From positions 4,159 to 53,688 of the forward strand of contig JASCIV010000074.1 in NCBI GenBank assembly GCA_030374735.1: a DNA stretch of 49,530 nt, given 5' to 3'. The stretch is from Gracilaria caudata. Its lineage: Eukaryota > Rhodophyta > Florideophyceae > Gracilariales > Gracilariaceae. The notes beneath the pieces were generated by a model. The model saw only the letters and a list, made by a program, of their open reading frames with translations, did no database searches and had not been told where the DNA came from. Position numbers and translations under genes: made by a program. Shown here in pieces: positions 40,071-49,495 of the stretch (within the stretch, counting starts at the first letter, position 1; each line of letters opens with the position of its first letter).

Positions 40071-40619
40071 ATGGTAGCGGGCCAGAGAAATGCGGCTAAT
40101 CCGATGCGAGAGCTCAAGGTACACAAGCTTGTTCTCAACATTTGTGTTGGGGAATCTGGCGATAGGCTGACCAGGGCTGGCCGCGTGCTTGAGCAACTCA
40201 CTGGGCAGCAACCTGTCTACTCCAAGTCAAGGCTTACGATTCGTACCTTTGGCATCCGTCGTAATGAGAAGATCTCCACACATGTTACTATTCGTGGACC
40301 GAAGGCTGAAGAAATCTTGGAACGCGCGCTCAAAGTGAAGGAATACGAGCTCCGTGAGGCTAACTTCAGCGATGGTGGCGCCACGGCTCGCGCTGCTGGT
40401 GGTTTTGGATTTGGCATCAACGAACACATTGACCTTGGTCTCAAGTACGATCCAACTACTGGTATCTACGGTATGGACGTATACGTCGTTCTCAAGCGTG
40501 CAGGCGATCGTGTCTCAAAGCGTCGTCGAGCTCCGCGAAGGATCGGAAAGCTCCAAACTGTTACTAAGGAGGACGCAATCAAGTGGTTCCAGACGAAGCA
40601 CGAAGGCATCGTTTTGTAA
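40071..40619 (+). CDS. RPL11: 60S ribosomal protein L11 (uL5)
   Basis: A cytosolic large-subunit ribosomal protein that sits by the 5S rRNA in the central protuberance. The 182-residue length and sequence are typical: NPMRELKVHKLVLNICVGES at the N-terminus, LTGQQPVYSKSRLTIRTFGI, then GFGFGINEHIDLGLKYDPTT, IYGMDVYVVLKRAGDRVSKR and an end at KEDAIKWFQTKHEGIVL. The ATG at 40071 has a good context (CACAATGG). It is a single exon, although ribosomal protein genes in many eukaryotes carry introns near the start. Confidence 0.98.
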   Translation: MVAGQRNAANPMRELKVHKLVLNICVGESGDRLTRAGRVLEQLTGQQPVYSKSRLTIRTFGIRRNEKISTHVTIRGPKAEEILERALKVKEYELREANFSDGGATARAAGGFGFGINEHIDLGLKYDPTTGIYGMDVYVVLKRAGDRVSKRRRAPRRIGKLQTVTKEDAIKWFQTKHEGIVL

Positions 40620-40747
40620 AGCAACTGACTACGCGTTTTCATTCCATCTGTCATGCAATACTTTTTCAGTGATCGGAGGTTACCTCTAACATGGAGCACA
40701 GGCATTTGAGAAGGTTTGCACTCTTCCTGATATCAGTGTCGCTCATA

Positions 40748-42268
40748 TTATAGCTGTCTACCTTTTAACGATTTCAAAGCGCCTTGCATGTATCTCCACA
40801 TCTCATCTCTGCCCAGACGAGTGGAAGACGATGTTAAAACGATAGGAGTATCGCTTGCGCATCCGTTCCGGACGAGGGTTTGCCTGATAGAATCTATTAT
40901 TTCACGCTTTGCTTTTTGCTTGTCCAACTTGTCCATCTTCGTCAAAACAACCACGTATTCAACCTGTTTTCCATAAGCAGCGACTTCCGTCATTAGATCT
41001 TCGTCATCTCTCAGGGCACCGTGTCGTCCATCAACTAGATGGAACACTAATCGTAGACTGATACGACTCTTAAGATATCGTCTCATGAATCTCAGCCATT
41101 GTTCTTTGACTGGTATTGGGACCTTGGCGTACCCCACTCCAGGGAGGTCCACAATGTAGAACTGGGACTCAGGAGTTCTCTCGTTTACCAGAAAGTAGTT
41201 AAATTGCTGCGTCTTTCCAGGGCGCCCGCTTACGTACGCCAAGGCTTTCCGATTGCAAATCATGTTTACAAGGGAGCTCTTCCCCACGTTTGATCTTCCC
41301 ACAAAAGCCACTTCTGCTCCCAGCGGCTCTGGTAAGGTTTCCATAGATACTGCTCCTGTGACAAATCGAACTTGACGAACAGCAGCATTTGCAAGAAACT
41401 CAAAGGTCTCATTATCCGGCTGCACCTCAGTCACGCGCATCATGTCTAGAATGTCGAACACATTGTCTAGAAGCTTGCTTTTCCCAAGCACCCGAATGGT
41501 ATCGTTAAAAATACTCGTGTCGACTGCCGCAATCGTTCCGCAGGTCGCTACTCTTCGCGCAACTTCCATGAGCTCAGGAACTACTTGTGTTTGCCCCTTG
41601 TCTAGACATGTTTTAACAGTTGACAGAAGAACTTTCATTACCTTTTTCATGTGCTGGCGATGCTTTTCAGATTCTTCCAAGACACGAGAACAATCTTCTT
41701 TGAGATCGCCCAAGAAACTCTCGACGGCAGGTGTCCGTTCCTTCCTTTTCAAGTCATCTCGAAGGGCCATGCGAAGCATTGTGGTTGTCAATGGTATATC
41801 GCATAGGAGAGAATGTGGACGAGATTGCTGCGCTTTTCGTCGGATCTGATAAAGATCCAAAGCTAAATCTGGACGTTTAAGTTTAAGTTCGGAGCGAATC
41901 GCTGCACTATAAGCAGTCGCGTCCGGGCGATTGCAAACGTTCTCCTCGTTTTCAGCATCGACAATTAGATTGTGAAGCTTACGAGCGGCTTTTCGTTGGG
42001 TCAACTCAGAAACTTGAGACTTCAATGAGATTGCTTCTGTCGAAGAAGTGGAGAACGCTGAAGTTGATGGAGTTGAGGACATGCACAGTGCTCTCCGCAC
42101 GTTGCAGGATGGTTCCGAAAGGAAATGAAGTGTTTTCCTGTTCTTCTGACGATAACAAACTAGTGGTGCCGATGCGAACTGAACTCTTGAAGTTAAGCCG
42201 GATGAAAGCCAAGACTGAAAGGCCATATGACGCATTGCTCCGCCACGGAAGCTTGCTAACATCAGCAT
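40748..42268 (-). CDS. EngB/YihA-type GTPase fused to PPR-like repeats, organelle-targeted
   Basis: EngB GTPases (YsxC/YihA) assist large ribosomal subunit assembly in bacteria and organelles. The 506-residue protein has a leader with Ser, Arg and Phe, then about 230 residues of helical repeats resembling pentatricopeptide repeats (DATAYSAAIRSELKLKRPDL; FNDTIRVLGKSKLLDNVFDI followed by VQPDNETF). The G domain has G1 GRSNVGKSS (324-332), G2 GRPGKTQQ (348-355), G3 DLPGVGYA (374-381), G4 TKMDK (443-447) and a C-terminal SSTRLGRDEMWRYM. Bacterial EngB is about 200 residues, so the repeat half is extra. RNA binding by the repeats is inferred, which would fit rRNA work in plastid or mitochondrion. 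ATG at 42268; RPL11 converges downstream. Confidence 0.9.
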   Translation of the reverse strand: MLMLASFRGGAMRHMAFQSWLSSGLTSRVQFASAPLVCYRQKNRKTLHFLSEPSCNVRRALCMSSTPSTSAFSTSSTEAISLKSQVSELTQRKAARKLHNLIVDAENEENVCNRPDATAYSAAIRSELKLKRPDLALDLYQIRRKAQQSRPHSLLCDIPLTTTMLRMALRDDLKRKERTPAVESFLGDLKEDCSRVLEESEKHRQHMKKVMKVLLSTVKTCLDKGQTQVVPELMEVARRVATCGTIAAVDTSIFNDTIRVLGKSKLLDNVFDILDMMRVTEVQPDNETFEFLANAAVRQVRFVTGAVSMETLPEPLGAEVAFVGRSNVGKSSLVNMICNRKALAYVSGRPGKTQQFNYFLVNERTPESQFYIVDLPGVGYAKVPIPVKEQWLRFMRRYLKSRISLRLVFHLVDGRHGALRDDEDLMTEVAAYGKQVEYVVVLTKMDKLDKQKAKREIIDSIRQTLVRNGCASDTPIVLTSSSTRLGRDEMWRYMQGALKSLKGRQL

Positions 42269-44039
42269 GATGTTAGGCGTGGGCTTTTAAATTAAGTGCG
42301 TGGTGTTGGGAATCGCAGCGTGAAATGTGTCGAAATACTTGAGGCGCGGTGAATTCTGTAAACAGGCCAGGAAGGATGGATTCTTAAAACCACGGTGGAG
42401 TGCTGCACTGCAAAAACTTTCAAAGTTGTGGAGCGCAGTTTGCCTCAAAGCCAAAAGTGCGCTGGATAAAGGCGTTTGGTTGCAAGGCGTATGTCTTGCA
42501 TCGATCGGCCGGCGTTGAAGACGAGAGAGAACGTGTGTTTATTTCGTGCTTGGCACCCTCACGTGGAGAGGCCGGGCGTCGTGGTGCGAAGGTAGGGCCT
42601 GAAGACAATGGTGTGGCGAATTAACGTTTACTGGGTGTTTTGGCGAGATCATGATTACTGGTGCACCCCCCAGTCGTCGGGTTTGCCACATTCGAGGTTT
42701 TTATCCTTGTACAGTACTTCGGCTCCTTTGCATCTGCGAAGGGTACGAAGAGTAAAGCGCTATCTCTCATATCTTAGCGTTCCCTTGTAGCCCTCTCAGT
42801 TCACCGCCAACCCCATGCCACTCGCACGATGATTTTGGCGCACGCATTGCCGTCGTACAAATTGCAGCATAGGTGTTTCCGCAAAACTCTTTACTCCCCT
42901 CCCATAGGAGTGTGGGAAAGCTTCGCTGCTCTCTACTGTCTACTTCTCCTCCATATCGCCTCAAAAACATGTTCGACCATGTCGCCCAGAGCGCGCCACC
43001 TTCAGGCCTAATCTCGATCCCCTCATGATACCGTGCACTCGTACCCTGAAGGGGCCACCAGCAACAAATGCAACAACTGCTCGAGAACAACAGTCTAACT
43101 TTTCTCACCATGAAATCGGTCACAAAGCAGGTCCAACATTGTTACGATACTTTTGGATACACCGGCGAGAAAACGGCGCGCCATATGGACATTGAAAGAC
43201 GGCCGATTGCTTAGAAGAAGCGGCGGCTCACATCACATGAAAAAGTCTTACTCTATACATTATACACCTTGGCAACAGCGACCACAACCATCGCGCCGGC
43301 GGAGAGTTTCTTTGTTGATCAACCCCATGCCTTTCTTAGTGCGAGTAGCGGCTACGGTCGACGAACGAACCATCAGAACCTGCACCACCGCTCCAAAATT
43401 ATCTCTTGACAGCCGAACAGCCCGATACGTTTAGTTTCCGACATCAACTACTACGAAGGTAGGCCGCCCATTTTGATAGTTCAGACTTCATTCAAGAAGC
43501 TCATGCGATGAAAACATTCGCGCATGTACAAAAATATCTGTACGGACGCTGTTGATCGTGAAGCGACAGAGAAGAACTGATGCGCTCCACGAACAAAGGC
43601 GAACATTTGGGTCTCAACTGGATTATCCTTGCAGTTGATCGGAGAACAATTCACCCGGTGCAGCCATAGCTCGCACTTGCCTTCTGACATCGCCGACTCG
43701 TCGTCGCTACGGGAATCACGATGTGAATGGTCGAAATTTTTGACAACATCTCACGCAAGTAAACTCAAACTGCGAACTTCTAACATCATGCGATACTAAT
43801 TGACAGTTTTCCAACATGTAAACTCTCGACAAGTTTGTGACTCCAACGACGAGCCATAAATGCCTCCTCTTCGTTTGTTCGTTCATCACTTCCCACTATC
43901 CACATTTCCGCTTCTCACCACTGGTTCAGGCTTTCACTGCGTCGCAGACTAGCATTGTCAAGTCGTGTTTCTTTGCTGCTACCCAAGAGTTAATCGAGTG
44001 GGACAAACTCATCAATACTCGTTCTCTTTCGTGAGAACT
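42269..44039. other. Spacer, no supported gene
   Basis: 1.8-kb gap between divergent genes. Frames of 60-120 codons occur but lack motifs and good starts. A minus-strand frame at 42767-43123 does not begin with ATG. No RNA gene recognised. Confidence 0.35.
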
Positions 44040-45530
44040 ATGGCGACTCCAAGTCCCACACATACCTGCCCCTCTGGTCGAAAGCTGATTCCATATTTGG
44101 TTCTCATCGTGGACGAGTACAACATGATGGTCATCGTACATCGCGGTGGGAACAGAATATCTTTCCCCTTCATCGAATGTGGAGAACTACCAACGCGAAC
44201 TCGTGATATGACCTCATGTTTCAGTTATCGCTTTGAAGAGATGTGCGGCACAAGGTATGAGTTTCGTTTTCTTTATTCAACTACCAATGAAGAAGTCTAT
44301 GCACTACGTCCGTGGCCTCCTCACGCAATGCTGCACTGTATCTCCCCGATAGACCCGCAAACTGAAAACCCTGCACATCCTGCGTCTAAGGAATACGAAT
44401 GGATGTCAATCGAAAAAGTACAAGAAGATATGTGTAATGTTCCTTCTGATGGCGGCCCATTCTCGCCTTGGGAGTGCACTACTGCTGAGTCTTTTGCACT
44501 TCAAACTATTTTGAGAGGGGACTACGAAGAGTTTGCGGAGGGTCAGCTTCGTCCTTGGGAGATGCCGGAATGGCACAACAACACAGTAGTTGAAGCCAGC
44601 ATAACATTAGCAAGGCATGGATATGTGGTGAAGGAGGCGTTTGAACAATTTCAGGTCACTCCAAATGCAGCTGTGTTAAAGGCCAACACAGACAAAGGAG
44701 CGGTATTTCTTAAGGCAAGCACTCGCAGAGAGGTCAAAGCGACTGCGTTGATTGGCAGTTTTGCACCGTATCTCGCACGAAAACCGATTGCCATCAATGA
44801 GGAAAAAGGATGGATGCTGATGAACGACTACGGGACTCAACTGCAACACAAAATCTCCGTGACCGAATTCAAGAAGCTTTCGCTTGCGTTAGGACGATTA
44901 CAGTTGGATTCCATGAAGCACATTGAAGAACTAAAAGAAGCAGGAATTCCACAAGTGTCATGCGCGTCGCTAATTTCTCGAACGAAGGAAATGCTCAAAG
45001 ACGAAGGGGTAAGAAGATGCTTGGGCGGTTTAAAACGTTTCAGATGTGGAGCAGAGGATGGGCTGGCTGACCTACGAGATCATACTGAATCCTTATTCGA
45101 CCTACTACGATCCATGTATAAGAATAAGCCGTACCCCATCACGTTAGTGCATGGGGATATATGCCACTACAACGTTATGAGGGACAAGGACGGTTCGCAT
45201 ATTCTGTTCGATTGGGGCATGGCGAAGCTGGACTTTCCCTTGTGCGATATTAAGCAGTTGGCTCATTTGGTGGATTCTGAAGTGAACCATAATTCCGAGA
45301 TACTACATCCATATTTCAAGTTGTTTGAAGAGTATGCATCAATCTCAGAGCTACAAAGGTTAATCTCTCTGGTATGGAAGCCAATACTCCTGGACTTCAC
45401 CTTGAAAACTTTTGAGTATGGAAAGTCAAGAACCCTGGATCCTCCGTTGAGAGAAAAAGATGTAGAGGACCTTGCTGAGCTTCTGGTCTCTGCCAAAGAA
45501 GAAAATGAACGTCGCAGGAGCGTAGTCTAA
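44040..45530 (+). CDS. Nudix-like / aminoglycoside-phosphotransferase-like fusion protein
   Basis: From the ATG at 44040 the protein has 496 residues. The first 140 (IPYLVLIVDEYNMMVIVHRG; FPFIECGELPTR; YEWMSIEKVQED) look like a divergent Nudix fold without a clear GX5EX7REUXEEXGU box. A conserved start of the second part follows (QLRPWEMPEWHNNTVVEASI), then an APH-type kinase: AVFLKASTRREV (ATP-site Lys), GWMLMNDYGTQL, the catalytic loop TLVHGDICHYNVM (HGD at 371-373) and metal-binding FDWGMAKLDFP (Asp391). This two-part layout resembles bacterial phosphotransferase-family proteins. Substrate unknown; a small-molecule kinase is likely and antibiotic resistance should not be assumed. The frame is open upstream to 43965 without an ATG. 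Confidence 0.72.
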   Translation: MATPSPTHTCPSGRKLIPYLVLIVDEYNMMVIVHRGGNRISFPFIECGELPTRTRDMTSCFSYRFEEMCGTRYEFRFLYSTTNEEVYALRPWPPHAMLHCISPIDPQTENPAHPASKEYEWMSIEKVQEDMCNVPSDGGPFSPWECTTAESFALQTILRGDYEEFAEGQLRPWEMPEWHNNTVVEASITLARHGYVVKEAFEQFQVTPNAAVLKANTDKGAVFLKASTRREVKATALIGSFAPYLARKPIAINEEKGWMLMNDYGTQLQHKISVTEFKKLSLALGRLQLDSMKHIEELKEAGIPQVSCASLISRTKEMLKDEGVRRCLGGLKRFRCGAEDGLADLRDHTESLFDLLRSMYKNKPYPITLVHGDICHYNVMRDKDGSHILFDWGMAKLDFPLCDIKQLAHLVDSEVNHNSEILHPYFKLFEEYASISELQRLISLVWKPILLDFTLKTFEYGKSRTLDPPLREKDVEDLAELLVSAKEENERRRSVV

Positions 45531-45754
45531 CAAGAGAATCTTGGAGTGGATGATTTACGAGCTCTTCGCGTCCTTGCTATCACAAGCCTTTTGAATGAGT
45601 GGCAAAGCCCATTGCAGATCACCCGAGACAATCTCTTAAGTACTTATCAGGTAGTAAACACCATGGGTGTATGGAAGACATTGTCGACCATGATTGCACA
45701 AATCTGGAGGCGATTATTAAATTGATACGCAGGATGTCCACTGTCCGAAAGTTG

Positions 45755-46365
45755 CTAATGCTTCTTCTTCACATGGTTACGGAGATTAGTCATTCGCGTA
45801 TACGATGCCTCACAATTCGGATATTGACAGTGAAACTTGGAGTGTTTCTGCAAACCAGAGTAATGTGTTAGCTATCCCGTTATGTTAAGTGGAGTTGAGT
45901 AAGTTTTGTTAATGCCACTTCGCTTACATGCACAGCTTCCACATGATAGTCTAATCCACTCTTTGAACTGAATGTCGAAGGACAGAGTTCACATCGAAGT
46001 TTTGCCCTATTTCCTTCGCTGCCCCCCACGTGGTAACCATTTATGTGAGCTCGAAGACATGCTTATAAATTTGAGAAAACAAGAAATGTAAGTACACAAA
46101 CTTCGTATGACGAAGAGATTGCTCGCATGTTTCTTTCAGCTCCATAATATGTGAGAATGATTCCAGAGCATAAACTTACTTAATGAAGGAAATACTCTGT
46201 TTGATTGTTAGGTCACCGTTGTTGGAGAACTAAAAGGAAAAGCTTCACGTACTCTCTGCATCCGTTTTCTTTGCACTTAAACTCCCTTTCCGGATTTGCT
46301 GCAGTATTGGCTGCTAAATTTGAGCTGGCCACAGTGTGAGAGCGACGAGAACCTTCACTCGACAT
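45755..46365 (-). CDS. Three-finger C2H2 zinc-finger protein, four exons with a 17-nt micro-exon
   Basis: Exons on the minus strand are 46365-46253, 46196-46180, 46061-45928 and 45847-45755, giving 118 residues. Finger 1 begins in exon 1 (REFKCKENGCRE), its core FPSL comes from the 17-nt exon, and its histidines lie in exon 3 (RAHINGYH). Finger 2 is RCELCPSTFSSKSGLDYHVE plus AVH. Finger 3 in exon 4 is FHCQYPNCEASYTRMTNLRN followed by HVKKKH and the stop. Each finger has correct C-x(2 or 4)-C-x12-H-x(4)-H spacing only after splicing, which is strong support. Donors are GTACGT, GTAAGT and GTAAGC. The start ATG at 46365 gives a Ser/Ala/Asn-rich N-terminus. It is probably a nucleic-acid-binding protein; the target is unknown. 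It converges on the Nudix/APH gene. Confidence 0.82.
45848..45927 (-). other. Intron 3 of the C2H2 gene
   Basis: 80 nt, donor GTAAGC, acceptor GGTTTGCAG, phase 0, exactly between fingers 2 and 3. Confidence 0.82.
46062..46179 (-). other. Intron 2 of the C2H2 gene
   Basis: 118 nt, donor GTAAGT, acceptor TTTATAAG (weak pyrimidine tract). It splits a Thr codon (A|CA) inside finger 1. Confidence 0.72.
46197..46252 (-). other. Intron 1 of the C2H2 gene
   Basis: 56 nt, donor GTACGT, acceptor AAACAG. It splits a Glu codon (GA|A) inside finger 1. Confidence 0.75.
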
Positions 46366-48460
46366 TCTGAGAAACAAAAGTGTGAAAATGGAGAGCGCGA
46401 TACAGAAGGCACGCAGAAAATGCCGAAGAGGAAAATGGCAGACGTCGGAAACCACCTCTTTCACAGTGAACAAGTTCTCTCTCTCTCTTTAAGAGCGATG
46501 ATTCATGAGATGACGCTAGAGCTGCGACCAGTGCTTCACGATTAATTTTCATGTGACGACTTGTTCGTGGGGACGAGTATTCTTGGTGAGGTTCATTTGT
46601 TCATGGAACCGAAGACAAGAGTAGAAAAAAAGGGCAAAACGGGCGTTGGAAAGCGCTTTTGAAAACCGGAGGAGGCATGATAATATTATCTTGATTACGG
46701 GAGTGTTAGGAAGGTGCAAAGGTAGCGTTACCAGGGATATCTCTCATACCTTCGTGTCTACGAAATTACGGCATGTGCACCTCATCATGACAGAAGACAT
46801 GAAAACCCAGGATCAATGATTTTTTTCAATCACAACAGGTGTGACTCTCACAGCATTACAGTTCACTTGATGAGGTGACTCGCGCATGCCGCCAGATAAT
46901 ACAGTACCAGCACTCGAGTGCTCACCTGCAGACTATCTACAGGCTGAACAAAAACAAGCTTGAGTTTAATCAACGACATCGGGCCACGAGACGAGCAAGA
47001 TTAGACACGAGCCGCAGACGACACAGAGACCAATCTGCAAGATTTGCTCGTCGAGTGACTGGATATCTACACGAGGTCTTCGATAGAACGCGTAAGTCGA
47101 CAAGAAAGGAGTAAGTATTTACAACAAGCATCGTGCTGCTTACGACTAGAACCACAATATGGTGACGAGCCATCATGGATGATCCACGTTTTCATCAGAG
47201 AAAACTCATCATCAAGGAGGTGGTAGCAAGGGTTACGTCACGCTACGTGATTACAACTGTTGACATGCGCGATACTCATCAGCACAGCAAAGCAAAGCAT
47301 CATTCTTGCCATCATGGCATGATGATGGCAAGTTTTGTTTCTCACAACGACCTTTCGCTCTACCCATGGCGCTCCTCCTGGCTTCTCCGACCTTCTTCCA
47401 AATTATGGTACAACCTTGCCACTTGCGCTATGTATGAGCTAGCAGTAGGCATTCGAAATGATGGCACGTTTTTGCATACCTTGTAGTTCTTGTACATTTT
47501 TTTGTTTGTTTTCTTACGGTTGTTACACGCATGGGTCACGAAAGCCATCAACGACGTACTCCACTCACCAACTCGTTCTATTATACATTGCTTTTTCGCC
47601 ACGCCTTCCGCCAATCAACCTGATATCGGGTTCGATCGAATTTGGGCGTTTTAGTGTTTAACAGCGCTTTATATTCGTGATTAACTATCTCATACTTTTT
47701 GCTGGTGTTTAAAACTTCTGGGGCTCTAATGGCTTTTCAGGGCTGCGATACAAAGAGAATTTACGTTTTCTTACTTGAGAGGTATAAATATGATAAGTTT
47801 AGTTTTTGAAGCGCTTGCTTCATCATCTAAACACTTACAGTTTTTTTTCATATTTTCACAAAGAAACTGCCATAATTGCATAATTGAATGTGGGAGGCTG
47901 TTAAAATATCAAACTGGCACATCTACTCTCTTTAGAGCATCAAAAACTCGAAAGTAGTTTAAGCGTCTTAAACCTCATTGCAAAATCGTTTGAAGACTAA
48001 CAAAAGAATCTCCTGCTCTTTGGCATGAGTTCTGTCATCAGAGAGAGAGTCATATGATCGTATTTACACATGTGGCGTTGGATTTATTCGCATATTATGC
48101 GTTGAGTCAAGAACAGAATAAATATTTTTAGAATATGTTGTCGCAAATATTTACAAATGCTGTGCAAATTCAGCTCCCCTTAGTGAATATTAGTAATATT
48201 ATTATTACAGATTTCTTTTAAAAAACATTTCCGATTCTAAGTTAGATCTGTCTAACATGCACACCCCGGAACCGGGATTTCTAAAAATTTATACAGGTGA
48301 CCCTCTCAAACTGAATCCTCTTAAACGGCATACCCTCCAAACTGGCATCAACAAGGGTTCCATTGTTCTTTGACCCCTAAATAAGGCTTGCAATGACCAG
48401 TCGCTGCATACGGCATAACCGCATGTGATTTTGGTTTTGAGGATGATTATTTGATAAACA
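46366..48460. other. AT-rich, gene-poor region
   Basis: No supported gene. A short CT-repeat lies near 46475-46490. Base composition becomes strongly AT-rich from about 47,600 to 48,300. Frames at 46875-47114 (no ATG) and 47175-47486 lack family motifs. Confidence 0.4.
47305..47332. repeat. 11-bp perfect inverted repeat followed by T-rich tract
   Basis: Arms CTTGCCATCAT and ATGATGGCAAG flank the 6-nt loop GGCATG, followed by TTTTGTTT. It would form a strong hairpin in RNA. Confidence 0.75.
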
Positions 48461-48462
48461 AG

Positions 48463-49200
48463 GGGCGCGGCCTTCGGCCGCTTCCACGTCATGCAACTGC
48501 GTGGTTGCAGCATTGCGCCTTCATACCGAGCGCAATGTTGCAAGTACGCAGTTGCGCAAAAAACCGATGAGCGCCGTCATGTCCATTGCTGATGAAATGC
48601 AATGTGCATGACTGCGCTCTGGCTTTGCGCAGTGATGCAGCTACAGGGGCTGCATCACTGCGTTTCTTTTTTAGCGCAATGACGGAGCTCCCGTAGGTAC
48701 ATCACTGTGTTGAATGCAAAACGCAGTGATAAAGCTACGGGAGCTGCATTGCAGCGCTACTTCTCTGCTGCACTGATGCAGCTCTTGTAGCTGCAAAAAG
48801 CAATGATGCAGCTACGAGAGCTGCAACAGCAGAGCGACGCAAGAGCTAGCAAGGCTCGGTCCCAGCGCTGTGGCAGCTCTTCTAGCTGCATCACTGCGCA
48901 AACTACGAAGCGCAGTGATGCAGCTACGAGGGCTGCATCAAAAGCGCAATGATGCAGCTTTCGTCGCTACATCACTGCGCAGATGTCGAAGTGCAGTGAT
49001 GCAGCTACGAGAGCTGCATCGATGCGCTTGATGGGAATCGCAGTGATGCAGAAAATCTACATCACTGCGTGAATTGTCGTGAAGTGATGCAGGTATTCTG
49101 CATCACTGCGACCTCTCTTCAGGAAGACGCAGCGATGCGGCATTCAGTCTGCGTTGGCAGACTGATATGTCACCTGCACTATCGCGCCTAGCGCTTTGCC
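48463..49200. repeat. Array of diverged palindromic units (foldback repeat)
   Basis: About ten imperfect hairpins share arms close to GCAGTGATGCAGCT and AGCTGCATCACTGC around a short TACGAGAG-like loop. One of the best copies is 48627-48662. Others lie around 48712-48750, 48803-48830, 48890-48940, 48950-49020 and 49040-49110, with spacers of varied length. The left edge (48465-48481) carries GCGGCCTTCGGCCGC. No open frame is associated with it. It is not CRISPR-like, since unit and spacer lengths vary and the units are themselves palindromes. Confidence 0.8.
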
Positions 49201-49303
49201 TAGAGATGCAGCTAGTTTAGCCGCATCCCTCACAATACACAAAGCGCAGTTGTGCAGTCTCGACTTGGTCGGCACTGCACCTGCACGACGTGAGCCTACG
49301 TTC

Positions 49304-49365
49304 ATGTTTTGGACGTCCAAAACGTTTGAATGCCATTGGTCAAACGTCTTGGATGTCCAAAACAT
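49304..49365. repeat. 26-bp inverted repeat (24/26 match)
   Basis: Left arm 49304-49329 and right arm 49340-49365 are reverse complements except for two positions, around a 10-nt loop ATGCCATTGG. The left arm also contains a 16-bp perfect palindrome (TTTTGGACGTCCAAAA, 49307-49322). Confidence 0.85.
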
Positions 49366-49404
49366 TGCATTGCACTTACTTTTTTTAATTTTTGCGCTAA
49401 GGGA

Positions 49405-49426
49405 TTCTCCCGCCAAAACGGGAGAA
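49405..49426. repeat. 8-bp inverted repeat
   Basis: TTCTCCCG (49405-49412) and CGGGAGAA (49419-49426) flank CCAAAA. It belongs to the same fold-rich segment that runs to the window end. Confidence 0.75.
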
Positions 49427-49495
49427 AGCCTATTTTTCCCTTACTTTTTAAGGGGGTCTCCCTAGTTCCCAAGGCAACCTTTAAGAAGGCTAGAC

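Noticed and set aside
46875..47114. Arg-rich plus-strand frame
   Set aside because: No ATG start and no motif. The Arg/Thr richness could come from CGA/ACG-rich non-coding DNA, though a missed exon cannot be excluded.
47175..47486. Plus-strand ATG frame of 103 codons
   Set aside because: It spans the 47305-47332 hairpin, shows no domain and no codon pattern like neighbouring genes.
48624..48645. A string GCTTTGCGCAGTG like the 5' end of U4 snRNA
   Set aside because: The match ends after about 13 nt and the rest follows the GCAGTGATGCAGCT repeat unit, so it is explained by the foldback array.
48463..49200. Possible CRISPR array
   Set aside because: Units are palindromic, vary in length and sequence, spacers are irregular, and the genome is eukaryotic.
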